NCBI GenBank assembly: GCA_963576785.1
Contig: OY756147.1
Coordinates: 1,488,001-1,552,000 of the forward strand
Direction of reading: 5' to 3'
DNA length: 64,000 nucleotides
Source of the DNA: Chlorophyllum brunneum
Taxonomy: Eukaryota; Basidiomycota; Agaricomycetes; Agaricales; Agaricaceae
How positions within the stretch are numbered: position 1 is the first letter of the stretch; every line of letters starts with the position of its first letter. Both the position numbers and the translations under genes were made by a program. Positions 11,178-23,305 of the stretch are shown here, in pieces. The notes under the pieces are model-generated. The model had not been told where the DNA came from, searched no databases, and saw only the letters and a list, made by a program, of their open reading frames with translations.

Positions 11178-12445
11178 ATGTCTTCCGAGAACACCGACAT
11201 TCGTTTTTCTGCCCCTCGGAACTCTAGGGATCGCCCTCGCTCCGGGTATATTTTGTAATCCCCTCTCTGACAGGACAACTCACCTTATTTTGTTAGTGAG
11301 ATGTATCCTGAAACTACCACGATAGACACGATTCGTCGTCCGCCCCATGAGGTTCTGCACCATGCCAAGCTCAGTGAGGATATGCAACGCCAAAGATCTG
11401 GCGACTACCCAACCAACCCTACAACAGAACATCGCTACGGTGTCGACATCGGAACCGGGATCTACGATCCTAATAGCCACAATGTCGCACATACAAGCTA
11501 CACTATCCGCGACGCTGACTTTGAGGATACTGCCTTTGACTCTGGGGAAGGCATTCATGCTCGGCAGTACCATGGCAGGGAAGCTGGCTCTGTCCCCACG
11601 GTCACTACGACTTTCATTCGGGACTCTTCTAGCGGTGAGCATGATGGTGTCATCGATCCCGATATACATGCACGTATTGTTGAGGCAGAGTCAAGCCGAT
11701 CTCCCTCATTGCACCAGAGCGAAAAACTCCGCGAGCGAGATTTTGCCCGCGAACCTCCCTTCGGACCTCCATCCGCAGATAGTTCTCGTTGCGAGCGTGA
11801 CCTTGAGGCCGAAAGACGTCACGGGAGTGACCTCCAGCGAGGGCGCGAGGCAGCCTTGGCCGCAGAGCGTGAAAAGGCTACAAAGGAAAAAATTGACACC
11901 ACCAAAGGGAGTATTCACGGTCTGTTTGGACGTGGCCGCCACCGCGATGCTCTACTACTTGGCCGCGATACTGATGCCACTGACTTTGGCAACAAAACGG
12001 CTGGCAAGATTGATGCTGGAAGAGATCGGCTTTCTACGTCTGGATCCGAACGCGATAAAATGATTGGAACCATAGTCGGAAGGGAAAGACTTGCGAGGGA
12101 ACAGGATGCGAAGATTAACTGCATCTTGGCCGGTGGTGAGAATTCTCGCTACACGGGCACCAGTGGTACTCGAGCCACTTCAGGAGTCCCCGCAAGTACC
12201 GCCTACAAGACTTGTAACGACACTGTTCCGGGGACTGGGATGCCGGGTGTCGGCTCTGGAATTCATGGTGCAGGCCACGCTACGACCGCGGCAGGGGACA
12301 GATCCGGACGATCTGGTGTCGCTGGCCTAGGACATGAGGTATTTATCAAATTTTAATGAGCTTTAAGCTGCCCCTTTTTACTGGTCCATTCTAGGGTCAG
12401 CGACACGAAGCCGATACGACGCGTGAAGATCCTCGGTGGCACTGA
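11178..12445 (+). CDS. Hydrophilic, charged, Gly-rich protein of unknown function
   Basis: Three exons (11178-11245, 11297-12338, 12395-12445) join in frame to 386 residues. The start MSSENTDIRF at 11178 precedes a typical 51-nt intron, and the protein ends DPRWH. The sequence is strongly hydrophilic, dominated by Arg, Asp, Glu, Ser and Gly. A charged helical middle (about residues 160-220: ERDLEAERRHGSDLQ, REAALAAEREKATKEK) is followed by a Gly/Thr-rich C-terminus with repeated G-T/H-G patterns. There is no signal peptide or membrane segment. The composition recalls LEA-like or stress-protective hydrophilic proteins, but no family motif is recognised and that comparison is inference. It lies upstream of the broken TPR-CHAT gene on the same strand. 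Confidence 0.75.
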
Positions 12446-12797
12446 AGTAACAACCGGAAAATGTACTGTCTGTATATTAGTCCTTCCCCTAATGTATCTT
12501 ATCTATCCCCTATGTAATGTAATATCACGACTATTCACCGAGTAACTGAATAATTTTATAGCTCCAGTGACTTGCACACTAACAGTTGTCCGTGTCTGTC
12601 ATCATTCACAACGGTCCTATCTAGCACCGCAGTCCCGCCTCATGCATCCACAAGGCATAAAGTTTGCCTTTATTTGTTGGGCGTGCTAAGCACTAGTCGG
12701 AAGTTCCTGCCTCCTACTCCCATCACCATAACGCGGGTAGCATCGACTTTATCGCTGAACGCAACATCCCATCCACCGAAGCCGGTTTCAACTTTTC

Positions 12798-15700
12798 ATG
12801 AGTCTGTCCAGCGATTCCAGCACCCACACCGAAATGGAGCTTGCAATACAGCATAAAAATCGCACGCCACAGCTTGAACGTCTCTTCCACTTCATCCTTA
12901 GCCTGCCAGGGATTGTTCTTGGAAATGCCCCGGCACCACCTCTCGCGATGTTATATCAGCGTCTCTTTGAAAAGTGGGGTAGAATGGCTCACCTAGAAAC
13001 GTCCATCCGGTTCTCAGTGCTTGCTCTATCTGCAACTTCCAACGACCACCCAAGATTAGCCCACTATCAACAGCGCCTCGCGGTGTCATTACGAGACAGG
13101 TACCAGCAACAAGGTAGGGTCTGGGACCTCCATTTGGCAATTACACCGCAGAAGACAGCTCTGGCGGTCGTTTCCCCAAGTGATCCTAACCTCGGTTGGC
13201 ACCAGGAGAATTTGGTTCTGTCATACCACAAGCTGTATGGCCGCTTCGGAAGAACTGAAGACCTAAATACCTCACTAAAATTACAGCACCAGTTTCTCTC
13301 GTCGCTTTCTGAGTCCAGTTCCGCCAGGGCATGGTGGATGAATATGGTTGCTTTGACATATCACCACCTATATCTTGTAACCGGACGGCTATATTATCAT
13401 ACACTGGGGCATGAAATCCATCGAAAACACCCCAGACTCTCACAAAGACTTGCAAAAGCGCCGGGCCACCTTGGCTGGCCTATTGCTCGACAGCCCCGAT
13501 ATCACTGACGTGGATCGAGCAATTCATCTAAATGCGAAGATGCTGGACGAGATATCAGAGGGCGCACTAGAGCATATGACTGCGGCTATGAACTTGGCAG
13601 CCTCGTACGGAAGCAGATACCAACGCTCAAGGAAACCCGATGATCTGAACACAGCCCTTCATCTTTCCGTACAGGCAATAGCACCATTTTCCTCGAGATA
13701 GCCGCTATTATCCCCAATTTTCTCACATCACGGGCCACCAATTTCTTTGCAAATATCACATCACTGGTGACATCGCTGACCTCGAAAAAGCTCTTCAACA
13801 CTCACAGAGTGCTGTCGATGCGGTTCGGGGTGATCAGCTGTCGCTTGGTCTTTATAACGGTGATTTATCTGCAATATACCTGGCATTTTAGATTTGGACC
13901 TTTGTCCGACCTCGAACTAGCCACCGACCTCGCCACCTCTGCCGTACAATTGGTACCTGAGGGTCATGTCAAGTTACCCTTCCAGCGGCTCTGTCTGTCG
14001 GTCCTCTATTTCCATCAATACCGCCGACACCAAGATATCCAACGCCTGGAGAACGCTCTTCACTTGGGTCGGCTTGCTTCTGAAGGGGCCCCAGATACCA
14101 ACAAGGCTCTTTACCTCGACTGTCTTCACAACCTCGTAAAACTATACGAACACAGATTTCAGGCTTCCCACGACGTCAAAGACATCAACGATGCGATTAC
14201 TCTAATGCAAACAGTCATAGATGCAACACCACAGGATAGCCCAGACCTTGCCGGTCGTTACAGCACCATGGCGTTTCTTTGTTCTGCTTGGAATGAGAGT
14301 GGCGTTGGAGGATCTGAGACCCGAGATACCATAACGTGGATGCGGGCTGCAGTTGGAGCTGGGGAAAGGTTGAAGGATACCGATCTTCCGGCCATGCAGA
14401 ATACGCTCGCTTTGCAGCTTTTCAACAGATTCATGCGGCTGCGGGATGAAGGCGATCTCGAATCCGCACTACAACTTTCATTGGCCGCGACTCATAATAC
14501 CCCCGACGGCCATCTTTCTGGCACGCTGCGGTACTCTGCCCTGGCCGCGATATATTCCCAGAAATATCATTTAGATCGTCGGGAGAAGGACAAGAAACTC
14601 GCCCTTGACACCTACCATTATGCATCGACTTTCACCACTTCGAACCCAGATGTCCAATGGCAGCTCGCTCAAAAGTGGGCCAACTTCACTGAAGACATAC
14701 GGTCTCCCGAAGCGCTGGAGGCATATACCTATGCATTTAGTATCCTTCCGAGTGTCCTCTGGCTTGGAACAAGCATCACTACCCCCCATGAAGCACTGGT
14801 CAAGTACAACGTGGCGAAGGTGGCATCGAATGCTATACTTTCCTGTATCAAGAATAAGAACTATGAGGCAGCTGTTGAATTCCTTAAACAGAGCCTATCT
14901 ACAACTTTCAACCAACTTCTTGATCTCCAGGCCGATCTTTCCGCCCTGGAGGTTGACCATCCTGATCTTGCGGGAAGTCTCAAGCGCGTTTCCTCAGAAC
15001 TGCGACAGCTTGCCACTGTTATGGGTGATGGCGGTGGAGAGATGATCGACAAAACCTTCTCGCAAGGTTCTGATAGGCCGAGGAAGCTGGCTCTAGAAAG
15101 AGACAGCCTCCTGAAACAGATCCGGTCACTTCCTGGGTTCGAACACTTTCTTCTTCCTCTTCCATTTTCGAAATTACCGTTAGCGGCAGTGCAAGGTCCA
15201 GTCGTAATGATAAGTAGCACCAGGAGATATTGCGATGCTCTCATCATGGTCAATCCGGATACACCGGTGATCCATCTGTGGCTTTCCAAAGTTGATGCGA
15301 ACGCTCTCCACGCCCAGCATCAGAGGCTCAGGAAGGCGCTCGAAGAATTAGGGATAGATACGCGAGACCTTCATGATAGTGATCGTGCTGGTCGTGCTTG
15401 TATACGATGGTGGTTTCTCCGATCTATGATGTTTTGAAGAACGTAGGTCGTTCGCCTTTCGGTTATTCCATGCCTCTGCTTTATCCAACAGAACGGGATT
15501 ACCAGTGGAAGACTCTGGTGGTGCCTGACAGGCTCGTTAAGCTATCTTCCCCTACATGCTGCAGGACCTCCAAATGACTTCATACCGTCATACACACCCA
15601 CCTTGGGTGGCCTAATTCGTGGTAGAAGCAGCCAACTCAAGCAAACGGCCGATGTGAAACTGACTCTAATTGGTATATCCGAGTTTCCCGACGGCAAGTT

Positions 15701-16250
15701 CAAACCTCTCCCGAACGTTATGAGAGAGATTAAGGTCATAGAGGGAAGGACGCCGCGGACTTTTATCTTGACGAATAATGAGGCGGTTTCCAGCAAGGTC
15801 GTTGCTGAACTAGCGGACTCGGAGTGGGTGCACCTGGCCTGTCATGGTCAGCAGGGCAATCCAAAGGAGCCTCTGAACAGGTGCTTGGTGCTATACGACG
15901 ACAAGCTTTATTTGAAGCAGCTCCTCAGCACGCCTCTACCAAACGCAGAGTTTGTCTTCTTGTCTGCTTGCGAAACGGCAATGGGAGACGCAGCAATGGC
16001 AAATGAGTCGTTGCACCTTGCTGGAGGGATGTTGTTCGCAGGGTTCAAGGCAGCCGCCGCCACATTATGGTCAATTAATGATGATGATGGGCCAGTGGTG
16101 GCGAAAATTGTTTATGAACATCTGTTTGTTCCGGATGGCGAACGGACTGTGGCGGATAGCGCGGAGGCGTTACACAAAGCGGTCAACCGTTTGCGAAGTA
16201 TGGGTGTCCCGCTGCACCCCTGGGTGCCTCTTATTCATATAGCGATTTGA
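12798..16250 (+). pseudogene. TPR-CHAT protein (caspase-like), broken by frameshifts
   Basis: An array of degenerate tetratricopeptide repeats followed by a C-terminal CHAT (caspase HetF associated with TPRs) protease-like domain. TPR units read well: LYQRLFEKWGRMAHLETSI, DPNLGWHQENLVLSYHKL, SRKPDDLNTALHLS and DLELATDLATSAVQLVPEGH. The CHAT part has LWWCLTGSLSYLPLHAAGP (about 15520), the histidine motif WVHLACHG (about 15830), the cysteine motif FLSACETAMGD (about 15960), HLAGGMLFAGFKAAAATLWS and the ending WVPLIHIAI. The protein is not in one frame. Shifts are needed near 13410-13430, 13690-13740, about 13890, about 15400-15420 and about 15490. No intron fits at the first, where the two frames overlap. 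Both catalytic motifs survive, so decay is recent or some shifts are assembly errors. Confidence 0.85.
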
Positions 16251-16378
16251 GTGTAGTAGTGAGTGGATTTAGGGAGTTACCGTAAAAGGAAAATAATTCC
16301 GCGTGCCACGCCTGCCCATTCACTCCGACCTTGATCTCCTCCCCTCGTCTTTCCGGGCTATATTCTCGACAATTGACA

Positions 16379-18065
16379 ATGCTCTCACCAGGAACAAGCT
16401 GGATGCGAACTTCTCCACTGGAGGTCCTCATCACACGTTCGTGCGAGCCATCACTGCACGAACCAAATTATGCCCTTCATCTCGAGGTTGCTGACTACAT
16501 CAACAAAAAGAAAGCCAACAAGTACGTGTGTCAACCGGCATTATGATTACAACCCTAACGCTCGATAATAGTCCACGAGAAGCAGCAATGATGATAGCCC
16601 GACTTGCAAACCATCGGAATCCACACATCGCCCTTCTCTCCCTCTCACTACTCGATACCCTCGTCCAGTCCTGTGGATACCCTTTCCACTTACAGATATC
16701 AACGAAAGAGTTTTTAAATGAGCTCGTCCGCAGATTTCCGGAACGCCCGCCTCCATTTCCGAACTCTGTGATGACACGCATACTAGACCTAATACACAGT
16801 TGGAAAGAGGGTATTTGCTCTGATTCGAGGTGGAAGGACGATCTAGGGAATATTAGAGATATGCATCGGTTGTTGACATTCAAGGGCTACCGGTTTAGAG
16901 AAATTGGGAGACAGCCTTCCCTGGCGACAGCTTCGGTGAGCTCTCCTACTTCAGCTTTCACTACTGCGGAGTTTTGACCTCGCATTACTTTACGTTGGCG
17001 CGTAGAATATCAAGTCAGCAGAGGAGCTAGAGGAGGAGGACCGTGAGGCCCAATCTGCCAAGCTCCAAGAGCTCATCAGGCGGGGTACACCCCGAGATTT
17101 AGCTGCAGCACAAGAACTCATGAAGTCACTCGCTGGTGCCAATCCCGATGCTAAACCGGATTATCGCACACAAGCACTCAACGACCTCAATAAACTTGAG
17201 CAAAAGGTCATTCTGCTTAACGAGATGCTAGATAATGTCGATCGGGAACAAGGGGAACGGTTTGTTTCGGGGGATGCTTATGACGTGAGTCCACCCAATT
17301 ACTCTCCCACCTTCATAGTCCAACGATACTCACATATTTGTTCATCGCCAGCAAGTTGCGTCGATACTCAAATCTGCCCGTCCTAAGCTACAAAAATGGA
17401 TCAACGACGCAGAATCAGACGACTCCGAATCGCTCGATACATTCCTCCAAATCAACGACCAGATAAACACCGTGCTATCTCGATACGATGCGTTCAAGAA
17501 AGGCGACTACGCTGCTGCAGCAAATCCCATTCCATCGGAACTTTCCAACAACCCCGGCCCGCAGCAACTGGCTTCCTTAATTGACTTCGACGATAGCGCA
17601 TCTGCGACAACTGCGAGCGCAGCAGGTGGTATTGGCGATCTAGCAGGGTTATTTGCTGCGCCTTCGGCACCGACAGTATCACAGCAGCAGGCCTTTGGGA
17701 GCACCGGTATGCCAACACACGCACCCGTGCCTACAACAGCACACAACAGCAATAATCACAACAACGGATTTGGCGGCCTCCGCCTAGGTGGAGGAAGCGG
17801 TAGCGGGACATCATCACCATTTCAGCACCAACAAAGGTCGACTCCGCCAGCAGCAATCATGCTACCGACAAGTCCCGGTCCTGCGGGTGGTCCTGGACAG
17901 ACTGCGTCACCCCCCGTACCGAGTATGTTTGGTGGCGTGAGCACGAGTGTTATGGCACCACGGAGGACTCCAAGTCAGCCGCACTACCAACAATCACAGC
18001 CACAACCACAGCAGCAGCAAGGACAGACTAAAGATCCGTTTGCGGATTTGGCTGGGTTGTTCTAG
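16379..18065 (+). CDS. GGA-type clathrin adaptor (VHS-GAT)
   Basis: ARF-dependent adaptor for trans-Golgi to endosome sorting. Four exons (16379-16521, 16572-16935, 17006-17284, 17352-18065) give 499 residues. The VHS domain (about residues 15-155) shows ADYINKKKANNPREAAMMIA, NPHIALLSLSLLDTLVQSCG and FHLQISTKEFLNELVRRFP. The GAT domain (about 185-310) shows LIRRGTPRDLAAAQELMKSL, KLEQKVILLNEMLDNVD and SFLQINDQ-like DTFLQINDQINTVLSRYDAF. A hinge starts with the clathrin-box-like LIDFDD. The rest is Ser/Pro/Gln-rich with poly-Gln near the end and closes in DPFADLAGLF. No C-terminal GAE (gamma-ear) domain is visible, unlike canonical GGA proteins. The start at 16379 is the first Met leading into VHS; the next in-frame Met is eight codons on. 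Confidence 0.88.
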
Positions 18066-18590
18066 CTCCGGCTTCGGATCGCGGCTATGCGAAAGATGGA
18101 GAGGAGCAAGAGGCAAGGAGGTATTTCTCACTCATGTTGAGTGGCCCTTTTATTCTTTTTGCACTGCGTGCGCATGTACCTTGGTTTCTTTATGTTGTAT
18201 CTCAATGGATGTTGCGGTGTCCTTTCTTTGTTTTTCTCCCGAAAGTTGTGATTGAGCATGACTTGGTTTGTCACTTGCTCATCCGAAATGAAATTTAAGG
18301 TGATTACCACTGATCCGTTTCTAAGTAGGACCCATCTGTTTGTTGAGATGCAAACGCCTTCCTCACTGCCGAGCCCGGATAGACGAATATGCGAGAGAAG
18401 TCATCTCTGGCTTACGTCTAATCGGTACCTTGAAATCGCTCAACGTGGACCTTCTATTCTTAACACAATTTCGCAAGGGTCAACCTCAATTGATGATCTC
18501 AGAATGCCCACGACTTTGTAAGCATGCGTTAAAATCATTGGGGGTATTTATTAAATACTGAAGCAGCAGCTCATCTACTCTAGAAATTCT
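18066..18590. other. Intergenic region, convergent 3' ends
   Basis: Lies between the 3' ends of the plus-strand GGA gene and the minus-strand CE16 copy 2. Short frames only; nothing else seen. Confidence 0.6.
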
Positions 18591-19727
18591 TTAGGAAAGC
18601 CAGTCGACCCATCGGGTTCCCTTGCCTTGAATGACGTTCGCAACCTCCCGAGCAATGTGGCGATCGATTTGTTCACTAGCGTGCAGCTCATCATACCTGC
18701 AACATAACATCCAATCAGTATTCCAGGCCATTCGTTGGAGGAGAAAAAACCACGCACCAGAGGTAACTATCTTCGTCACTTCCCTGTGCAGTAAAGTCAC
18801 AGACGTGATCCTCGGTATCACCGGTCTGGTAGACGCAATGCTTGATGACACCGGTAGTGTTCAAGGGAGCGGTACCGTTCAGGTAGTTTGCTGGGTGAGC
18901 AATAATATCACGCCACAAGGAGTGGGTGTCGAAGATACCTACATAGGGAGAAGGTGGTGTGAGCCGCTGCACGAGTAATTATATGAGTGTACTAACCAAC
19001 ATGAGCACCAGGGAGGGTTGGCACGAGATCCTCGAGCATGAACTTGGACAACGTGTTGACGGAGTCCACAAGTTGACGGATCATAAAGTGCCATTCTGTT
19101 GCGTTACGCTCAAGGTGCCAGTAGAAACTTGGCCAGGGGTCGAAAGAGTATATAGGTGCTGTTTCGAGAGGGAACAACTGTTCATGATGACAGCCTGTAA
19201 GTCCACCTTCGTCAAAATATCAAAAAGAAAATACTCACGTTGTGGAACAGGAAGTTCCTTGCACCATTGTCATACAGCGTCTTGACCGAGCCAACGAGGC
19301 AGTTCGCAACATCCAAAACTGAAGCATCGTTGCTACCGGAGATAATCGAGTTGGGACCAACGTCGTTTGTGCCCATCCAAATGGTGTGCAGCGTACTCTT
19401 CTGATTAATCGTGATGGTGCCGTTGGCCTTTTCCGTCACGTACTCGGGAATCTGCCATTCAACCAAGGGGTTGAACGGGCGGGGGGTGATCGCGTTCGAG
19501 CAAGTCGACCCAGATTGAGCGAAGTGGTAAAGGGTAACGCCAGTGTATCCCGCGACGTAGTCTGGCCATTGAACACCACCGTTGAAGACCCTGACAGTAT
19601 CAGTTGTACTGTCGCCAAAGGTGACGAAAGTGTTGATGTCGCCATCTTGGAAAGGTCCATTATGGTAATCGGCGAAGGCAACAGCGGGGAGGAGAGTAAG
19701 GAGGGCGGCGAGGGCAGTGAACTTCAT
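18591..19727 (-). CDS. CE16 acetylesterase / GDSL (SGNH) hydrolase, copy 2
   Basis: Secreted CE16 esterase with a signal peptide (MKFTALAALLTLLPAVAFA) and the same four-exon plan as copies 1 and 3: introns follow FLFHN, GAHVG and DSYLW. Catalytic blocks are FGDSTTD (nucleophile Ser; Tyr of the usual GDSYTD replaced by Thr), WMGTNDVG, and YDELHAS with the Asp-His pair. The C-terminus RWVDWLS aligns with RWATWLS of copy 1. This is the most divergent of the three copies, for example PNSIISGSNDASVLDVANCL where the others have SSLLTGDNSAS. It may differ in substrate. The gene converges on the GGA gene and lies about 8.4 kb from copy 1 and 2.4 kb from copy 3. Confidence 0.92.
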
Positions 19728-22090
19728 GATGGTGATGATGCGAACAGAAGCCGGGTAAGTCGACTTTGTATAACTTGGTTACCCAGTCGCCCGCCTTTTA
19801 ACTGATTCAAATCGTCTACCAGGGAAGAGGGACTTGTGAACGCTGCTCCCTTTTTCGGTGTCCCCCACGTTGGAATGTATGGCTGGTTGCACAATCCCAG
19901 TGTACAGTGTCCAATTTGGATCTTGAATTTGAATTTTTGAATAGCCGCGGTGTTTTATTGTCACCAAGCCAGCTCTTACCGACGCTTCGAGCTGTCGATC
20001 CATCAAATTTCTTGCTTTGGGGACAGAAAATGACACAAAGAGGTGGGGGAACGCGTCTCATCCACGCGGTCGTAGGTCTACCACGTAGAACCTGCTGCGC
20101 AAGGCGCCCCACATTATTTCCGTTGTGAGTCCGCTCTAGTTGTACTTGTATCGTGATCATCCTGAACTGAGCTTAACGCGATTAAGGGGTGACTCGAACA
20201 AAGAAAATCGCTTCCTGAGGCTAGAGAATGGAGTCAAACTCGGAGTCGTTGCTGTGGGGTTGATGACGATAGTGGTGTTGTAGGGCCTCGGCTTACGCGC
20301 GTTTCGGAGTAGGTGCCTGATGATGAGTTACTCTGGATTGTGATCCGTAGGAATTATTCCCATGCTCGCTTGAAATTTTTTTTCCTAAGCAATTCTGATG
20401 GCGCTGATAGAGTTATGGGGCTCGATGGCCACCGAAGTACTGAAAGGCGTCTTTGGATTTACTGCTTCACTGTTCGCGAGGGGAGAACCGCCTGCTCCGC
20501 CGTGCGTCTAAGAGGATGCACGTTTAGAGGATGAGGTCACTCGCAGCGAAAGCCAACAGTGCAAACCGATTTCCCGTACATTTCGCAAAAAACGCAAGCT
20601 ATCATTATCGCCTCCTAGTTCTGAAAATTAACGATGCTGCCATGTGACATTGTATCGCCAAGTGGGTGAATGCAGATGAAGAAGGGAAGATCACCCTCCC
20701 TTTTCGAGTGACCATCAGCATGAAAATACTGGTTCCTGGCTAAGAGACGCTGGTACCCACTAGTCTCAGCTTGATAAACATCTCATGGCAGCTAGAGGGG
20801 TAAAGGGACCTCCTTGCAACTCGGAGTTCGCCTGAATGGCATAACTCATGCGAACATACCTGGGTCTCCTGGAATCAATTCGACTCTGTGGGGCGGCGGG
20901 ACGACGGCCAGCCGATGCCAAAAGATCTGCGGAAGTGTTTCGGGACAACACTGGCTCTGTACGCAGTGATTTTATCGGCCAGCTAGATACATCGGTGCAA
21001 AAGAGCGGCTGTAGGTTCTCCGCACCGTTCGGTGTAACACCCCGTAGAGTATCCTGCCGCTGATTAACTCCAACTGGCCTTTTGTCTTGGCTTAGTAGTG
21101 TGTTGAATTCAGCACTCAATCAGGGACGAGGCAGATCAATATCTCCACCGTCTGCTCGCAAATGAGAGAGAGAGAAAGAGATGAGGTCTGGCCATTCTGG
21201 CACGCCCGTATGGTCTACAGTTGGCCAGACATCCACAGCAGAAATGACATCAGGAAAATGTTGTACTCGCAGGGTGTCAATGATGTATGGGGTGGTTTGC
21301 CATCCTAACTTGAAGGACGCATATATTCTTGTTACATGGCTGGGGGTAGCGTAATATATCAAGAAACTTGATTAGGGGGTGACGACAGATCCGAGGAAGG
21401 AATTTGGCAGCCAATTCTTGGTGGGTGAGAGAAAAGGGACGAGCAAGACGAACATCAGGCCCAATAAATTCAAAGTACCCGTCCGTGACTGTCAGTCCTC
21501 CATATGGTCTGTTCCTCTATCGTTTTCATTTCCTCTCTTTCTCTCTAATAGCCCTCGCCTACCATACAGAGTGACGATCCCCACAAGGAAAACCCTGCCG
21601 CGCCGTTTGCACACTAGCCTGGTTTATCTTCCATTCTAATCCCTCTACTACCGTTCGTGATGCCTGTGGGTTTACCCCTGGCCAGGAGAAGGTATACCAC
21701 AGTCGTTCATCTCCCAATCATTGACTCGCCGTTCCCGTGCAAAATTTAGTGCCGGGTAGTACCTCTCCATGTTCATTCATATGCCGCGGGGTGCCAGCGA
21801 GAAAAGGCGTGCCAACCCACCGGTCCAAAGTGGCTCCTGTGCCCTTGGTGTATGGTTCCTTTCCAATATCTCGCATCAGCTAAATTCCTATTGATCTAGG
21901 GAGTCCTAGATGAGGCAGAACGGCATTGATTGGTACGTCTATTGGTTCACAGTAAAATCTTCGGCAATGAATCCTGAGTCATCGCTCGCGTGCAGGGGGT
22001 TACTCTGTACGCTTACTCAACACCGAACTCCCACCCTGTCCAATTCATATATATAGCACATACACCAATCATTAGGAACCCGCTATCCGT
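19728..22090. other. Gene-free stretch between CE16 copies 2 and 3
   Basis: About 2.4 kb. The left end is the promoter of copy 2. A minus-strand frame at 21120-21362 (ending DLISFSLSHLRADGG then DIDLPRP) reads like a real C-terminal exon, but I found no matching upstream exon and no motif. Other frames look like chance. No terminal repeats or transposase pieces were recognised. Confidence 0.45.
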
Positions 22091-23207
22091 TTAGCTCAGC
22101 CAAGTCACCCAACGGCTTCCCTTAGTCTGAATGATATTCGCAATCTCTCTGGCCACAAGTCGATCTGACTGTTCACTGGGATGCAACTCGTCGAACCTGA
22201 ATCCACAAGTCGTCCTTGATCAACTCTTCACCCATATGCCCAGGATAAATTACGCACCAGAGGTAGCTATCACGATCTGATCCATCCACAAGGCTGCATA
22301 CGCTCTCATTCGAGTCGCCAATTTGGAAGACACAAGTGTTTATTGCCCCAGTGACGTTGAATGGGGCGGTACCATTGAAGTAGTTCGCGGGATGGGCGTG
22401 CATGTCAGTGAATAGACCATGCGAGTCGAATAAACCTATGGATCCGAGGTGAGCCTCGTACAGCGAATGAATACGTGAGTGTATACAAACCGATATGAGC
22501 ACCATGAAGTTTAGGTGCAAGATCCTGAAGCATAAGCTTCGTCAAGGCATTACCGGAGAGAACCATTTCGCGGATCATGATGCTCCACTCCGTCGTGTTG
22601 CGTTGGAAATGCCAGAACTTATTTGGCCAGGAATCAGCGGAGTAAAGTGGTACCGTTTCCAGAGGGATCATCTGCCAACGCTGGTTGTAAGCCTAGCACT
22701 TCACAAATACAGGAAACTCACATTTTGGAATAAGAAATTTCTTGCGCCATTATCATACATCGTCTGGACCCAGTCTACCATACATCCCGCGACATCGACA
22801 ATCGAAGCTGAGTTATCTCCCGTCAACAACGAACTGATACCAATATCGTTCGTTCCAATCCACAAAGTAAAGATGGTACTTTTTCCGTCAACCTTTATAG
22901 CTCCACTTTTTTTGTCCGCTAAGAATGCGGGGATTTGGGATCCGAATACAGGAGGAAAAGGACGGAAAGTGATGTTGTTAGAACAGGTGGCGCCAGATTT
23001 CGCATATGGGAGGAGCTTGATACCAGCATAGCCAGCGGCGTACACGGGCCATGCAGTACCTCCATCACCAACAGAGACGATGTCGGTGTAGCTGTCACCA
23101 AAGGTGACGAGGGATTTAATTTGGTTCCTGTGGAAGGGCCCATTGCCATGTTGGCTGGCCACAACGGGGAGAAGTACGAGGGAAACCGCAAGCACACTGA
23201 ACTTCAT
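22091..23207 (-). CDS. CE16 acetylesterase / GDSL (SGNH) hydrolase, copy 3
   Basis: Secreted CE16 esterase, start MKFSVLAVSLVLLPVVASQ (signal peptide) at 23207. The four exons have the same boundaries as the other copies (after FLFQN, GAHIG and DSYLW). Catalytic blocks are FGDSYTD, WIGTNDIG and FDELHPS. It is very close to copy 1: both share ITFRPFPP, FGSQIP, SSLLTGDNSAS and WVQTMYDNG. A recent duplication is likely, with copy 2 an older branch. The His-rich insert of copy 1 is replaced here by QHGNGPFHRN. Promoters of copies 1 and 3 share an 18-nt element although the flanks differ. Confidence 0.93.
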
Positions 23208-23287
23208 GACAACAGTGAAAGCTAGGGTGAGCAGAGTTTGTGCATTCTTCCAGCTTTTACGCGTTGTCCTAAATATTCACGGTAAAG

Positions 23288-23305
23288 CCGATTTATGAAC
23301 GACTT
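23288..23305 (-). promoter_or_regulatory. Shared upstream element, CE16 copy 3
   Basis: The plus-strand sequence ccgatttatgaacgactt lies about 81-98 nt upstream of the copy 3 start. It is the counterpart of 10316-10333 (16 of 18 positions identical). Confidence 0.5.

Noticed and set aside
13767..15437. A 556-codon frame as an independent TPR gene
   Set aside because: Its upstream and downstream continuations in other frames carry TPR and CHAT sequence in the right order, so it is one piece of a single broken gene.
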